This document shows positions 30,779 through 41,029 of a stretch of DNA of 64,000 nucleotides, piece after piece. Position numbers and translations under genes: made by a program. The notes below the pieces were generated by a model. The model searched no databases and was not told where the DNA came from. It saw only the letters and a list, made by a program, of their open reading frames with translations. Location of the stretch: positions 245,753 to 309,752 of the forward strand of contig MNCI01004590.1 of the NCBI GenBank assembly GCA_015680685.1, read 5' to 3'. The DNA is from Gnetum montanum (lineage: Eukaryota > Streptophyta > Gnetopsida > Gnetales > Gnetaceae). The number at the start of each line of letters is the position of its first letter. The stretch's first letter is position 1.

Positions 30779-31549
30779 CTATATAGCTTCACTAAAGTAG
30801 TCATTTAGTGTAGTTAAGTTTGGAGTTCTCCTTAACCAAATTGAAATGTTGGGGTTGACAGCCTTAAGATAAGTTTCTTTAAGCATTTCTTCTAATGGCC
30901 TATATTGTCTTTGAAAGAGTCCACAAATTCGTTGAAACTTGATGTTAAAATCTCTAATTGACTCTTTAACTCCTTGCTTAGCTTGCATTAGCCCACAGTA
31001 TAGTTGTTGTTGATCTAATTGATTACCAAACTGGGCTAAGAAAAGATTCTTCATGTCATCCCAACTTGTAATACTATTACTTGGTAAGTTTGAATACCAA
31101 ATCTGAGCCATATCCTTTAGATTTGATACAAACAACCTACAAGCTTGATCTTGATGTTGAATATTTGCATGAGCTAAAGCTAACTCAAACATGTGAATAT
31201 ATTCTTCAGCTAAATAAGCTTTTCCAGGAATGAAAGGCTCAGGCAAATATTTGTAAACTACCTTAGGAATATCATTGTAATTTTGAAATCCTAATGGTGT
31301 AACTCCTTGCCAAGGATTTGCCATCCTATTCCTTTGAAATGTTGAACTCTTAGACTTTCTAGATCTTCTCTTACGAATTGATAAACCAGATATAATGGGT
31401 GATCTTCTTGATCTTCTAGTTTTCACTCCACTACTTGTTCCCAATTCAAAAACTTTCTTTTGTTCTTCTTCTGATGAAGAATCAGTCTTAGAATCTAGAA
31501 TATCTTTTGAAACTTTTAAATTTTCCAAACTATCAATCTTCTTGGTCAT
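30779..31549 (-). CDS. gag: gag core of element B
   Basis: 256 open codons. Residues 1-60 are charged, with an Arg/Ser stretch (KTRRSRRSP). Residues 110-250 hold the retrotransposon gag core (YIHMFELALAHANIQHQDQA, AQIWYSNLPSNSITSWDDMK, FLAQFGNQLDQQQLY, IRDFNIKFQRIC). It forms the capsid in the cytoplasm. The start is about 100 bp downstream of the primer-binding site. No lesion is seen inside this frame. Confidence 0.85.
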   Translation of the reverse strand: MTKKIDSLENLKVSKDILDSKTDSSSEEEQKKVFELGTSSGVKTRRSRRSPIISGLSIRKRRSRKSKSSTFQRNRMANPWQGVTPLGFQNYNDIPKVVYKYLPEPFIPGKAYLAEEYIHMFELALAHANIQHQDQACRLFVSNLKDMAQIWYSNLPSNSITSWDDMKNLFLAQFGNQLDQQQLYCGLMQAKQGVKESIRDFNIKFQRICGLFQRQYRPLEEMLKETYLKAVNPNISIWLRRTPNLTTLNDYFSEAI

Positions 31550-31647
31550 GAACTGAAAATAGTATCTAATTTCTTAAGCCTTTATAGTAACAAAGAATTG
31601 TTGATGTGCTAAAATTATAAGGCTTATGAACCTAGAGGCTAAATTTT

Positions 31648-31667
31648 CAGCCCTCCTTCTAGCGCCA
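31648..31667 (-). other. Primer-binding site of element B
   Basis: The minus strand reads TGGCGCTAGAAGGAGGGCTG, 7 bases after the end of the 5' LTR. Element C carries nearly the same word. The tRNA is not assigned. Confidence 0.75.
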
Positions 31668-33681
31668 AAAGAACTGTTGGCGACCGTTTGGGACGCGACC
31701 GCCAACGAGTGTCCTCGAACAGGATTTAGGTGCTTGCTGGTCTCTGGCAACACCAAGGCCCAGATACCTCCAAATAGACTCAGTAGTTAATGTGAGTATG
31801 TGTGTGTGCTGTTGCGATGTGCGGTTGTGAAAAATGAAACGATTGCGTTGTGTGTAAACTACAAATGACTTATCTTAAAGAGATTCAGCCAACTTTGCCA
31901 AGTACTGTGAGTTGTTGAGAGTTCCTATTTTGTTCAATTGCCTAGTCTATGCGGTCCTTATAATACCTACTTGTAACAAATAAAGTTTTGCAAAAACATT
32001 TGAGCACAACTCTGCGAATCTACTTCTAATTTTCCCCAGAGAAAGAGATAGTTCCACAAGAAAACTAGAAATAGAGCGAGATTCAATGGAAATAGAAAGA
32101 AGAGAAAAAGAAAGCAGATTTGTGTAAAGATCTCAAATGTTTAAACAAGGTAAAATGATACGAGTAAACACTTCGCAATAAAGCTATCCCAAATTCAATA
32201 ACTACGAATTGTTCAAACTTCCAAGGCTCAAATAAGCAATTTCTTCAAGACAATCCTACTATGCTACCCAAAAAATTGCTGCGTAAACTATCACGTACGA
32301 GACTCTATTTTGGCTAGATAATGGATGTCAACAATTGCATTCAACAGAACCTTCAAAAGACTTGACAATTTCTGATTGAAATACCACGGAGATTCACTTT
32401 AAAGATAAAAGAAGCTATTCTGGTCCTATCAAAATACCAAAGATTTTCTGAACCCTCTTGACTATTGAATCGTTCAACGGCTTGACTATATGCAGAGGCT
32501 CTCTTACAACAATCTCAATAGCGGTTCTTATACATTGCACAATAATAAAATTTACTACTAAAATTCTCTTAAGGCTTTCAAACACAAGCTCTTCTATGGC
32601 AAAATTTTAATAGAAATTTTCTATCATGCAACAAGAACAATAAGAGCAATCTAAAAATCCCAAAATTACTTGCCAAGCATGATACTATCTAAACCACAAC
32701 AACTTAAAAAAAATAAAAAATAATAAACATAACTCACAGGACTATAACAAAGAGGCTGAAATGTTGTCTTTAACAAGTCATCTTACAAGCAATCTTTCAC
32801 AATTTCTTCTTTACAATCTTTCTCCAAGACCCCAAGTGTGTCTCCAAGTAAGAGCAAGTCCAAGTGTTATATATTTCTTCTAACCCCTGAAGCATTTTTA
32901 TAAGGTCTCATAGGTGGTTAGATATTCCAAAATATCTTGGGTAACTTCTCTCCCAAATAAGGAAGTTATAACTTACCCAACAAGTTAGGACATATTACTT
33001 GCCCAACAAGTTAGGAAGTTATAACTTATACATGAAGTTAGGAGAAAATCATGCTAACATTGGCATGTGGAAATATTACAAATATTTCTTTTATAAGCAA
33101 CAACCTATAAAAAATAAATCCAAGATCTTTATACTATAAGAGCTCTATACAATTGTTATTTTATTTTTATTTAGGATTTTAATTATTAAATGTCATTAAG
33201 CCCTAGTAATTCTCAAGCTGTATTAGGAAAGTAATTTAGCATCCACCTTAGTGTAGACGTTGGTGGAGGCGGCTGTATGGTCTTAAAAATTAATAAAGCC
33301 AATCCTTGCAAATTTCTGATGCTACATAATTAAATCATATGCATTTTATATCCACGTAAAGTTTTTGGCTTCCTTGGAAAAATCACGTTTGCTGGAAAAA
33401 GAAATTTGAATATGGTGGTGGTTACTTGGCGCTGTTAAGAACGCCTCCGAATGTGAAGACGCCAGGCCTGAAACTGTTGGGTTTCTGCAAATAGTTTCGA
33501 ATTATTCCACTAGCCAGAACTATATATCAATTGCCACCACAAAACAAGGCCCTACCGCTACGTCTAGTAATGTTGTCGTGTCTTGAGGAGTTTCGCTCAA
33601 CATGGCTTCATCCTCCAAACTTGGCATTTTCTGCAAATGACGATAGAAGTCAAGGTTCAAAGAGAAGAGTTTGGGAAACAC

Positions 33682-33778
33682 ACCACTTGAGATTCATGCT
33701 CTGCAAGAAATCAGGAAGCCTGCGTGATGTTCCATTGATCTGCACTGCCACTCCATTAGTGGTGGTCGATCCTTCCAT
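33682..33778 (-). pseudogene. KCS-like N-terminal fragment in the 5' LTR of B
   Basis: Second copy of the fragment at 3992-4088. The frame is open here: MEGSTTTNGVAVQINGTS then RRLPDFLQSMNLKW. It keeps the family motif better than the other LTR. The continuation (CVSQTLL) no longer resembles a KCS. Confidence 0.6.
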
Positions 33779-33812
33779 GTTGTTGCTCATTTTTTGTAGT
33801 GCAGAGCATAGC

Positions 33813-34431
33813 GGTTTGCTTCTTAAGTTTTTGAATATGAATCTCACGAAGTTCTTGTAGCCTTACAACAATTAACACCAGTTCAAGCTCTAATTCGAAT
33901 CTTTGTTTCTCGTCTTTAGCTGTAATTTTGGCAATTTGTTTCATCTTTTCAACCTTGCGCCTCGCTATATCCTTCGCAATCTTTTGAAAGGCCTCAGAGG
34001 CCAATTTTCTTTACTTCTTTCTCCGTTTCTGATTGCGCTTGATTTTTAAACACTTATCAGCTAAGCCGACAGCCACTGAAATCTCTTCCCAAGGAAAACT
34101 TCGATTAATTAAAGAATATATAGGAACAAGCATATTCCTGATTACCGTTTGGATAGAAATTCTAGCCTCCACAACCATGGATCCATGTGTATTCAAGTTA
34201 ATACATTTCGACTCGATCAGTTCGGTGATATCCTTAAAAGGAAGTTTTTCGCTAATTTTCGAAGCCACGTCGAAGGGTGTAGAAGAGCCTATATCTACAA
34301 TTTGAGAGACACTGACTCCTCTGATAGCATTTTTCCCTTGTTTTTTTTGTAGCAATCGCATCCAGTTCATTTGTTAGAGATTTTAAAAGCTGAACATGAT
34401 GCTGAAGGCTCTGCAAGTGATTTTTTAGCTG
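33813..34431 (-). pseudogene. U11/U12-59K-like fragment in the 5' LTR of B
   Basis: Second copy of 4123-4741. The ORFs 34011-34370 and 33756-34004 read LPFKDITELIESKCINLN, SFPWEEISVAVGLADK, then after one stop KIAKDIARRKVEKMKQIAKI and ELELVLIVVRLQELREIHI. KDIARRKVEKMK is closer to the expected family text than the other LTR. The frame is cut by one stop and one shift. Confidence 0.55.
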
Positions 34432-35221
34432 CTTCCCACAGAAAAGCATTAGGCGGTCATGATATGTTAGCGGCATACATTTGCATTTGCTTCGAACGAA
34501 AGCAGAAACATGGCACAGTACAAGCATAGGCAGATGCATCCCCAGGAAGTATCAACGGCAAAGCAAACAAAAATAAAATGTCTGTTGTGATGTGTAGTTA
34601 GGGAATGGGACTGATGTATTTTGCGAAAGTTTATGAAAAACATAAAAGGAGTCATCTTCTTTGCTGCTGATGAGTAGATCTCTGACCCTTTGTTCACTGC
34701 TGCAAACAGTATTGTGCTCATTTTTGCATTTAATACTTGATAGTCACATGTATATGTAACTTGGTCTCTATTATATTTTTTTTGGATGTGGATTACAGGT
34801 AGTGTGATTCCTGCTTGCTCTGGAATAGGCCTTTAAAATTTATGGGCAGATCTTGAAACACCATTTCAACCGCATACCTAAATACTTTTTTGGTAAAAAG
34901 TGCTGATAATATATCGATGAGTACATAAATTTTCTAATGGATATAACAGCCTTTCTCTAACCATTTTTCTTTATTTTTTAAATTAGATGTTATTTCTCTT
35001 CTTCTACAAACTGAAATTCTTACCACTTCTCCAACTGCAAAAACCTTTAATCATGCCAACTTGTTCCATGCAATGGCCAAAATGTGCCAACAAGATGAAT
35101 GTTGTGGATTACAAATATCATAAGAATGTTATGGAAAGTGTATCTTCCTAAAAAATATTTGACCAATAATACTATGTTATGAGAGAGACAATATAACTCT
35201 ACAAACACATAAGAAAAAAAC

Positions 35222-35914
35222 TCTATCATTTTAAAACATTAAAGTTTTTGAATATATTTGTTATATGAAAATACTAAATGAATTATTGAACAAGGTAGAT
35301 TATAGATGAAGAAAGTGCATTTTTCTAGGCTATGATTTCAAAACAAGTGAGTGCAAATGTTATGATCCACAAGAAAGAAAATTGTATATTTCAAGAAATG
35401 TCATTTTTTATGAAGAAACTTTTGGCCTTAATAAATTTAAAGAATAAGATGAATGAAAATAAGAAATTTCTTCAAAGTCATGGATGGCAATAAATCATAT
35501 CAAAAGTTAGATTTTGAATTAGATTTTTGGAAGAAGATTCACAAGGTCTCAAGCCAAAGCATAATCCATCCCTCATGTAGCCTACTCAACCCTTCTTCAT
35601 GAGTCTGCTAATGTTCAAGAGGTTCTTCACTATGAAGTTTGGAATTAAGTAATGAAAAAAAGAATATGATGTAATCATAAAAAAAATCAAACTTCAACAT
35701 TGGTTGAAAGGCTAAAAGGAAAGAAGGTAATTCATGCAAAATGGATATTCAAGATAAAGCATAATGAAAATAATGAAATCACAATCTATAATATAAGATT
35801 TGTTACTATAGGTTTGAAGCAAAAGAAACATGTGGACTATGATAATATCATTGCATTTGTTGCTAGATTCGAGATCATCAAATTTATTTTTTCTATTGCT
35901 ATTAAGATCAACAT
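35222..35914 (+). pseudogene. pol: Ty1/copia element, integrase end and RT start (left part)
   Basis: Reads KVFEYICYMKI, KCIFLGYDFKTSECKCYDPQ and KLYISRNVIFYEE, the typical end of copia integrase, then after a short linker KKVIHAKWIFKIKHNENNEI and FVTIGLKQKKHVDYDN, the start of a copia-type RT. The frame breaks several times. Element E is inserted at 35914. What lies upstream is interrupted by element B. The gag part is not found. Confidence 0.8.
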
Positions 35915-36620
35915 TGATAAATCATGTTTTGCCAAGCCTCGATATCAGATCCTCGATATCAGGTACGTGATATCGCAGCCTAGATAACGATATCGAATAC
36001 ACGATATCGTGATTCCTGTGTAGACCTATAAATACCACATTCAGGCACATAGGAAAGGGGAGTTGGTAATTCTTAGGATAGAGTATTTTTGTCATTTTTA
36101 GTTAGTTTTTATTCTTTCCCCAGTGCATGCCTACAGTGTGATGATTATAATTGTACAAAACCTTTATTTGAGTGTGACGTACTTGGACATGCACATGATC
36201 AGCAATAAAGATCGAGATTACTCCATCATTGCAACATTCACTTAGTTTTAAATTGTTTAATAGTTATTGTTATTTATTGTTTTCTTAATTAATATTTATT
36301 TACCATCATTTACTATTCTTATTATTAAATGTGGAATGAGTACAACTTAATCATGAACATTGAAGTGTAATTACTTGGTAACCCAGTAGTGTATTTAGGA
36401 GTGCTCAAGTAATGTGTGCTTGGTAATCCTAGAAGTAGTACATGAGGCCCAAGATGNCATACATGATAAGCGAATAATAGTCCATGTGGGAAGACAGTGA
36501 ACTGCGATCAATGTGTAACTATCTAGATACCACAACTAGTTCATCTATGGAGTTCGACTAGATTGTGCATACATGCTCGTATTCATATGGTTGAGTGTAG
36601 GGGTACCTCGCCACTCATCA
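35915..36620 (+). repeat. 5' LTR of element E
   Basis: Starts TGATAAATCATGTTTTGCC and ends CGCCACTCATCA. U3 carries CGATATCAGATCC-type words and TATAAATA at about 36027-36034. It is 152 bp shorter than the 3' LTR. The missing part corresponds to the site of a single n at 36457. Confidence 0.88.
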
Positions 36621-36621
36621 T

Positions 36622-36640
36622 TGGCACCATTTTTGGGGAT
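36622..36640 (+). other. Primer-binding site of E, decayed tRNA-Asp type
   Basis: TGGCACCATTTTTGGGGAT follows the LTR. The Athila/Tat consensus complementary to plant tRNA-Asp is TGGCGCCGTTGCCGGGGA. Most of the differences are C-to-T or G-to-A, as expected from methylated-cytosine decay. Confidence 0.7.
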
Positions 36641-36751
36641 GGTGCTAGTTATTTAGATTTGTTACATCATCCAAGATCACTGTATGAAGCCTTGAAGATA
36701 TATCTTTTAGAAAAAAGTAATTGCAAATAAGTCACACACAAATTCACAACA

Positions 36752-37921
36752 ATGTCTCTCTCACAAGACTATGATAANNNNNNNNNNNNNNNNNNNNNNN
36801 NNNNNNNNNNNNNNNNNNNNNNNNNNNNNNNNNNNNNNNNNNNNNNNNNNNNNNNNNNNNNNNNNNNNNNNNNNNNNNNNNNNNNNNNNNNNNNNNNNNN
36901 NNNNNNNNNNNNNNNNNNNNNNNNNNNNNNNNNNNNNNNNNNNNNNNNNNNNNNNNNNNNNNNNNNNNNNNNNNNNNNNNNNNNNNNNNNNNNNNNNNNN
37001 NNNNNNNNNNNNNNNNNNNNNNNNNNNNNNNNNNNNNNNNNNNNNNNNNNNNNNNNNNNNNNNNNNNNNNNNNNNNNNNNNNNNNNNNNNNNNNNNNNNN
37101 NNNNNNNNNNNNNNNNNNNNNNNNNNNNNNNNNNNNNNNNNNNNNNNNNNNNNNNNNNNNNNNNNNNNNNNNNNNTGGATTCTCTGAGGAGAGGCTAATG
37201 TATCACATCATGGATGGGCTTTGTAATGAAACAAGGGAGACCCTAGGGATGTATGTCCCAGGTCAACTATATGAGCTACAAACCCACCAATTCCAAGAGT
37301 TTATTAAGAGGGTAGCAAAAGAAGAAGGAGAAATAGCTAAATGGGAGAATGTTGAAAGATTTTAACAGGACCAAAATCTCAAAATAGCAAAGGTCCATGA
37401 TCATGAAGAGGAGAAATTAACTCACCTCAAGGAGGTGGAATCATATTTGCTAATACTACAATCACTAGCTAAAATTGAGATAAAGATCAATAAGATGATG
37501 GACTGGGTACATGAAAGATGTGGAGAATATGCCAACATTATTAGAGGTAGAACCATGATGAACCAAGAAATAGGACTGAACACCACTAGATAATTGGAAA
37601 GAAGGGTTGAAGAAAATAAGGGTAAGGACTCAACTACAAACCACCTGTATCAATGTGATGTTTGCTTGTACGATCACCCCAAAGGCCAATGCCCAATCTT
37701 GTCACATTTACATGAGCATTGGGGAAGAATGTTACATCCCAATTTGATACAAAAATATCAAGTTCAACCACAGTGGCAAAAACCCCAGTCATGGGGGAGG
37801 CCACTGTCAAACTGGTCACACCCTTCATACCATTCGAACTCAAGCAGTTATTATGTTCAGCATCCTATTTTTCCAACTATGCCAACATCCTCTATTTCCC
37901 CACATCATTTTCATTCACTTG
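36752..37921 (+). pseudogene. gag: gag of element E
   Basis: Starts MSLSQDYD, is lost in a gap (36778-37175), and resumes with MYHIMDGLCNETRETLGMYV and QLYELQTHQFQEFIKRVAKE, matching gag in F and G. A zinc-binding motif CDVCLYDHPKGQC (37657-37695) follows, then a Ser/Pro/His-rich tail. Stops at about 37363 and 37591 break it. CxxCxxxHxxxxC with D-H-P is the form shared with element G (CEICQYDHPKGCC). Confidence 0.75.
36778..37175. other. Assembly gap (398 N) in gag of E
   Basis: Unknown bases. The gag core is hidden here. Confidence 0.99.
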
Positions 37922-39860
37922 AGTAATATCAACCCATGTCCTCTCCAACAAGATCATCACCTCATGTTCCTTGCACTTCTCCTCACCCTCAATATTTTCA
38001 TAATTCACCTCCTTCTACATCTCCACTAGTTGTTCCAAAAGGTTATGCACCATAGCACTGACCCAGGAACATTACTTGTGCTACTACTATCAACAGTAGT
38101 GGGGGTTCTCCACAACGTCAAAAACATCCTTTCTTTAAGCATGATTGTAGAAAGAGACAACACAGTTTTGAAACCATTGTATCCTCCAACTTAGCACAAG
38201 TTCAATGCTATGATGCATTTTCCTACTAAAAATCAACACTTCCTATTACATTATCCGGGCCATCAATTAACACTCCAACATCCATACGGCCTAATGAATA
38301 TAACCACATAGGGAGACATATTGATCCTTGCATACCATCTTACAATCGCAGGTGCCATAGTGGTCAACTCCTTATCACATAACCACATCTTATAATCTGC
38401 CTCACTATGTCAACTTTAAAAAAGTGTGTGCACCCTAATTTTGATACATTCCAACCACCACATCAAAAGATACCGAGTGGTTCGGGTATGATTGGGTTCC
38501 AATATTTCCAACATGCATGGATCCAAACCTTCCATTTATTAATTTCTATCATGATCAAAAGTTTAGTTATGGGGGATATCCTCCATTCTAACAAGCAGAA
38601 TTAATAAAATTTTTTCCTTTTCTTTGATTTTACAATTTTTTGTTTTTCTAGTTTTTCATTTCCAATTTGTTGTTTTATCTTTTTGAGGGTAATCTCATCG
38701 GCAAATAAAATACTCATGTGACTTGTTAGTTGAGGTGTTGTTCTATGCTATCAAGTGTCAGGTGACTAATTATTTGGATAGCAAGCCCACAACATCCACC
38801 CAGCCATTCTATTAATAAGAGCTTCTACTTTGTGAATGATGATATTCTAGTCATCATTAAAAATTAAAGTAATTTTGTGCACATTATACCTAGAGTGAAA
38901 AAATGATGGATTAAGAGGGAATGGCTAGGGTGTGACTTCAAGGAGACTTGTGGATTCTTTTTGGTGATATCTATAGGTGCTATCATGTAGCCTGGTTATA
39001 CTAAGATCCTTGTAGATTTAACAAGAAATGGAAGTAAGAGTAATACAAGCACTCAATAAAGAAACTCAATGTTATTTTGGGGGTCCCATTGGAAAGACAT
39101 GTACCCATGCCTGAAGGTTGGCGGCTTCTCCGATTCACTATTGAAAAAAAAAGAAGAAAACAAAAAAAAATACAAAGAAAAGATCAAGAAAAAAATGTGT
39201 GAAAAAAAAAAGATATGTGTGCTGCAAAGAAATTCCAAATCACTCCTCCCTTGGAAAAAATGCCAAGTGATCGTATGTATTGTTGCTATGGTGCTCTTCT
39301 GGTTGTTCATCATTAGATGAAATAATGCGATGTCACTGATCAGAGGAATGACTTGATCTTGATTTTGAAGTGATGGGCTAATAACACATTAATCATGCCC
39401 TACACTTAGGATTCATTGTGCCTTGGGTTAGTTACCTCATATCCCCGTCTTTGCAATCCCTTCTATGATTCACCTCATCTCGCTGTTCATGTATTTTTAA
39501 CTTGTATCTTGTGTAGCATCAAATTCATACCTCATTACAGTGGTATCTACATGTGTGTGTTTTTTGGAACTAGTGTGGATTGCATTTAACCCTTTTTGTA
39601 CCTACAAACATTTTAAGGTGTGGTTAAGGGCATGATAGGTAAGAACCTGCTTTGGGGAGGACCCACTTGCGTAACTTTGGTAATTTGCACTCTTTCGCAC
39701 ATCACCACATCATCTTATACCCTTAAAATATTGCATTGCTACAATAATATTTTTCTTTATCATTATTTTAGATTCTAACATTCCTATGCACCACAACATG
39801 TCCTTTTTCCTCATCCTATTCATGAATTTCATTGTCAAATTCCACTTCATTACACTTTTG
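37922..39860 (+). other. Post-gag region of element E, mostly noncoding
   Basis: To about 38600 the text is still Pro/Thr/His-rich gag tail in shifting frames. From 38610 no coding is seen. A-rich runs occur at 39145-39215. 38770-38815 (CCACAACATCCACCCA) and 39650-39672 (TTTGGGGAGGACCCACTT) are also present in element F in the same order, so E and F share this 3' internal part. Confidence 0.6.
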
Positions 39861-39865
39861 GTGCC

Positions 39866-40810
39866 TGATGAAGTGTCAAATGGTCGATGCATTTACTAGG
39901 CCACATATACGGGACCCTGTATATGCAGCCGCATCGACGTGGCCCCATATATGCAGCCCCATTGACGCGGCCCCATATACGCAGCCCCGTCGATGCGGCC
40001 TTGTCGATGCATCCTTCCATGCATCAACATGGCCCCGTTTACGTGGAGCCTATTCCGGCCTATAAATAAGAGGGCTTCCGCCTCTCTTAGGTACCTTTTT
40101 GTCAATTGTAGTGAAGCTCTTGTAGTTTGTTTCTATGAGAGTTAGAATATTTTCCAAGTGCTCGTAGTAGGTGTATGAAAGGTGTCCGGTTCTTTATTTG
40201 AGCACTGATGTACCTAAGCCCATTGGCGTGAATGGCAATAAAGACGAGCTTTTCGATCATTCCTTGTAGCAATTGGACTTAGTTATTTAATGCATTTAAT
40301 ATTTTAATATTTCTATGCTTTAATAGTTCTTAAATTTCTCTTATTATTATTTTAATCATTATCGCTTGTTTATAGTTCGTAGGAACCATAAGTACGACCA
40401 TGTCGAACATAAACCCAACACTTGGCAACCCAGTGACGCTTAACGTCTGGTAACCTAGTAGTGGCTAGGGGATGCTTAGGATGTGCTTGGAAGATGGGAT
40501 CAGATACTTATGCTAGGAATAGTTAGGATAATCATAGATTATATAATATTTCATTCTTTACTTTCCATACCTTAATTAGATGCCAAAAGATAAAGTAAAA
40601 ATAAAAAAAATCAATTACCTCAATCTCACTTAAACATCGCCACTAGAACATCACAAGTGATGTTGGGAAGATAACAAATGTTCTAACCAAGGGTTTGCTA
40701 GTTAAGGTCTGGTGTATGCAAAGTGCTTACAGTCTACGGAATTCAACCGAGTTGCATGTGAACGCCTGTGATTCTTATGGTTGGGTGTAGGGGTACCTAG
40801 TTGCTCATGA
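39866..40810 (+). mobile_element. Solo LTR inside element E
   Basis: 945 bp from TGATGAAGTGTCAAATGG to GTTGCTCATGA, flanked on both sides by GTGCC (39861-39865 and 40811-40815). The 3' end is of the same superfamily (GTGTAGGGGTACC). U3 has four copies of a 28-bp GC-rich unit (ATATACGCAGCCCCGTCGAT-GCGGCCCC type) at 39900-40045, and a TATA box CCTATAAATAAG at 40058-40069. No internal sequence is present, hence a solo LTR. The last base triplet TGA instead of TCA is a mutation. Confidence 0.88.
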
Positions 40811-40927
40811 GTGCCTTTAGGTCTCTTTGAAATTATCCTAGATCTTTTAATTTAGCCTTAAATCCTTCATTTTTACCTTGAAAATTTGAAAATTAATTAA
40901 TTTTTCCAATACCCTATTTTCAAAAGG

Positions 40928-41009
40928 ATACGATATTGGGTACTCGATATCGGGTCCAACGCGATATTGGGTCCGCGCTATTGGGTATGCGATATTGTGT
41001 CTATAAAAA
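40928..41009 (+). promoter_or_regulatory. Internal promoter of element E: GATATTGGGT repeats and TATA box
   Basis: CGATATTGGGTACTCGATAT and CGCGATATTGGGTCC-type repeats are followed by TCTATAAAAACTATATATAG (TATA 41002-41009). The layout copies the U3 of this LTR superfamily, but no LTR ends surround it: there is no TGATG start upstream and no CACTCATCA end downstream. It drives, by position, the intron-containing unit that follows. Confidence 0.6.
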
Positions 41010-41029
41010 CTATATATAGGGACCCCATC

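Larger units (their letters stand above)
1971..35092 (-). mobile_element. Element B: Tat/Ogre-like Ty3 retrotransposon with 3.4-kb LTRs, split by element C
   Basis: Two direct repeats of 3437 and 3418 bp, each starting TGTTGGCGACC and ending TGTGCCAACA on the + strand, bound a minus-strand element. Primer-binding site (31648-31667), gag, protease, RNase H, RT, integrase and polypurine tract follow in order. Without the 19.5-kb insertion of C the element is about 13.6 kb. Target-site duplications are GGATG and AGATG. Long LTRs, the PBS word TGGCGCTAGAAGGAGGG and an extra RNase H point to the Tat/Ogre branch of Ty3 elements. Its gag, RNase H and integrase reading frames are still open, while RT is interrupted. 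Confidence 0.9.
31675..35092 (-). repeat. 5' LTR of element B
   Basis: Near-copy of 1971-5407 with TGTTGG/CCAACA ends, followed on the right by AGATG (35093-35097), the target-site duplication. It contains the same captured-gene segments and the same TATA box (about 32895-32904). Confidence 0.92.

Noticed and set aside
36752-37198. Two long ORFs spanning the gap in E
   Set aside because: Only the first eight codons and the last few are real sequence. Treated as a gag remnant.
39069-39320. 83-codon Lys-rich ORF in E
   Set aside because: Translation of an A-rich run. No motif.
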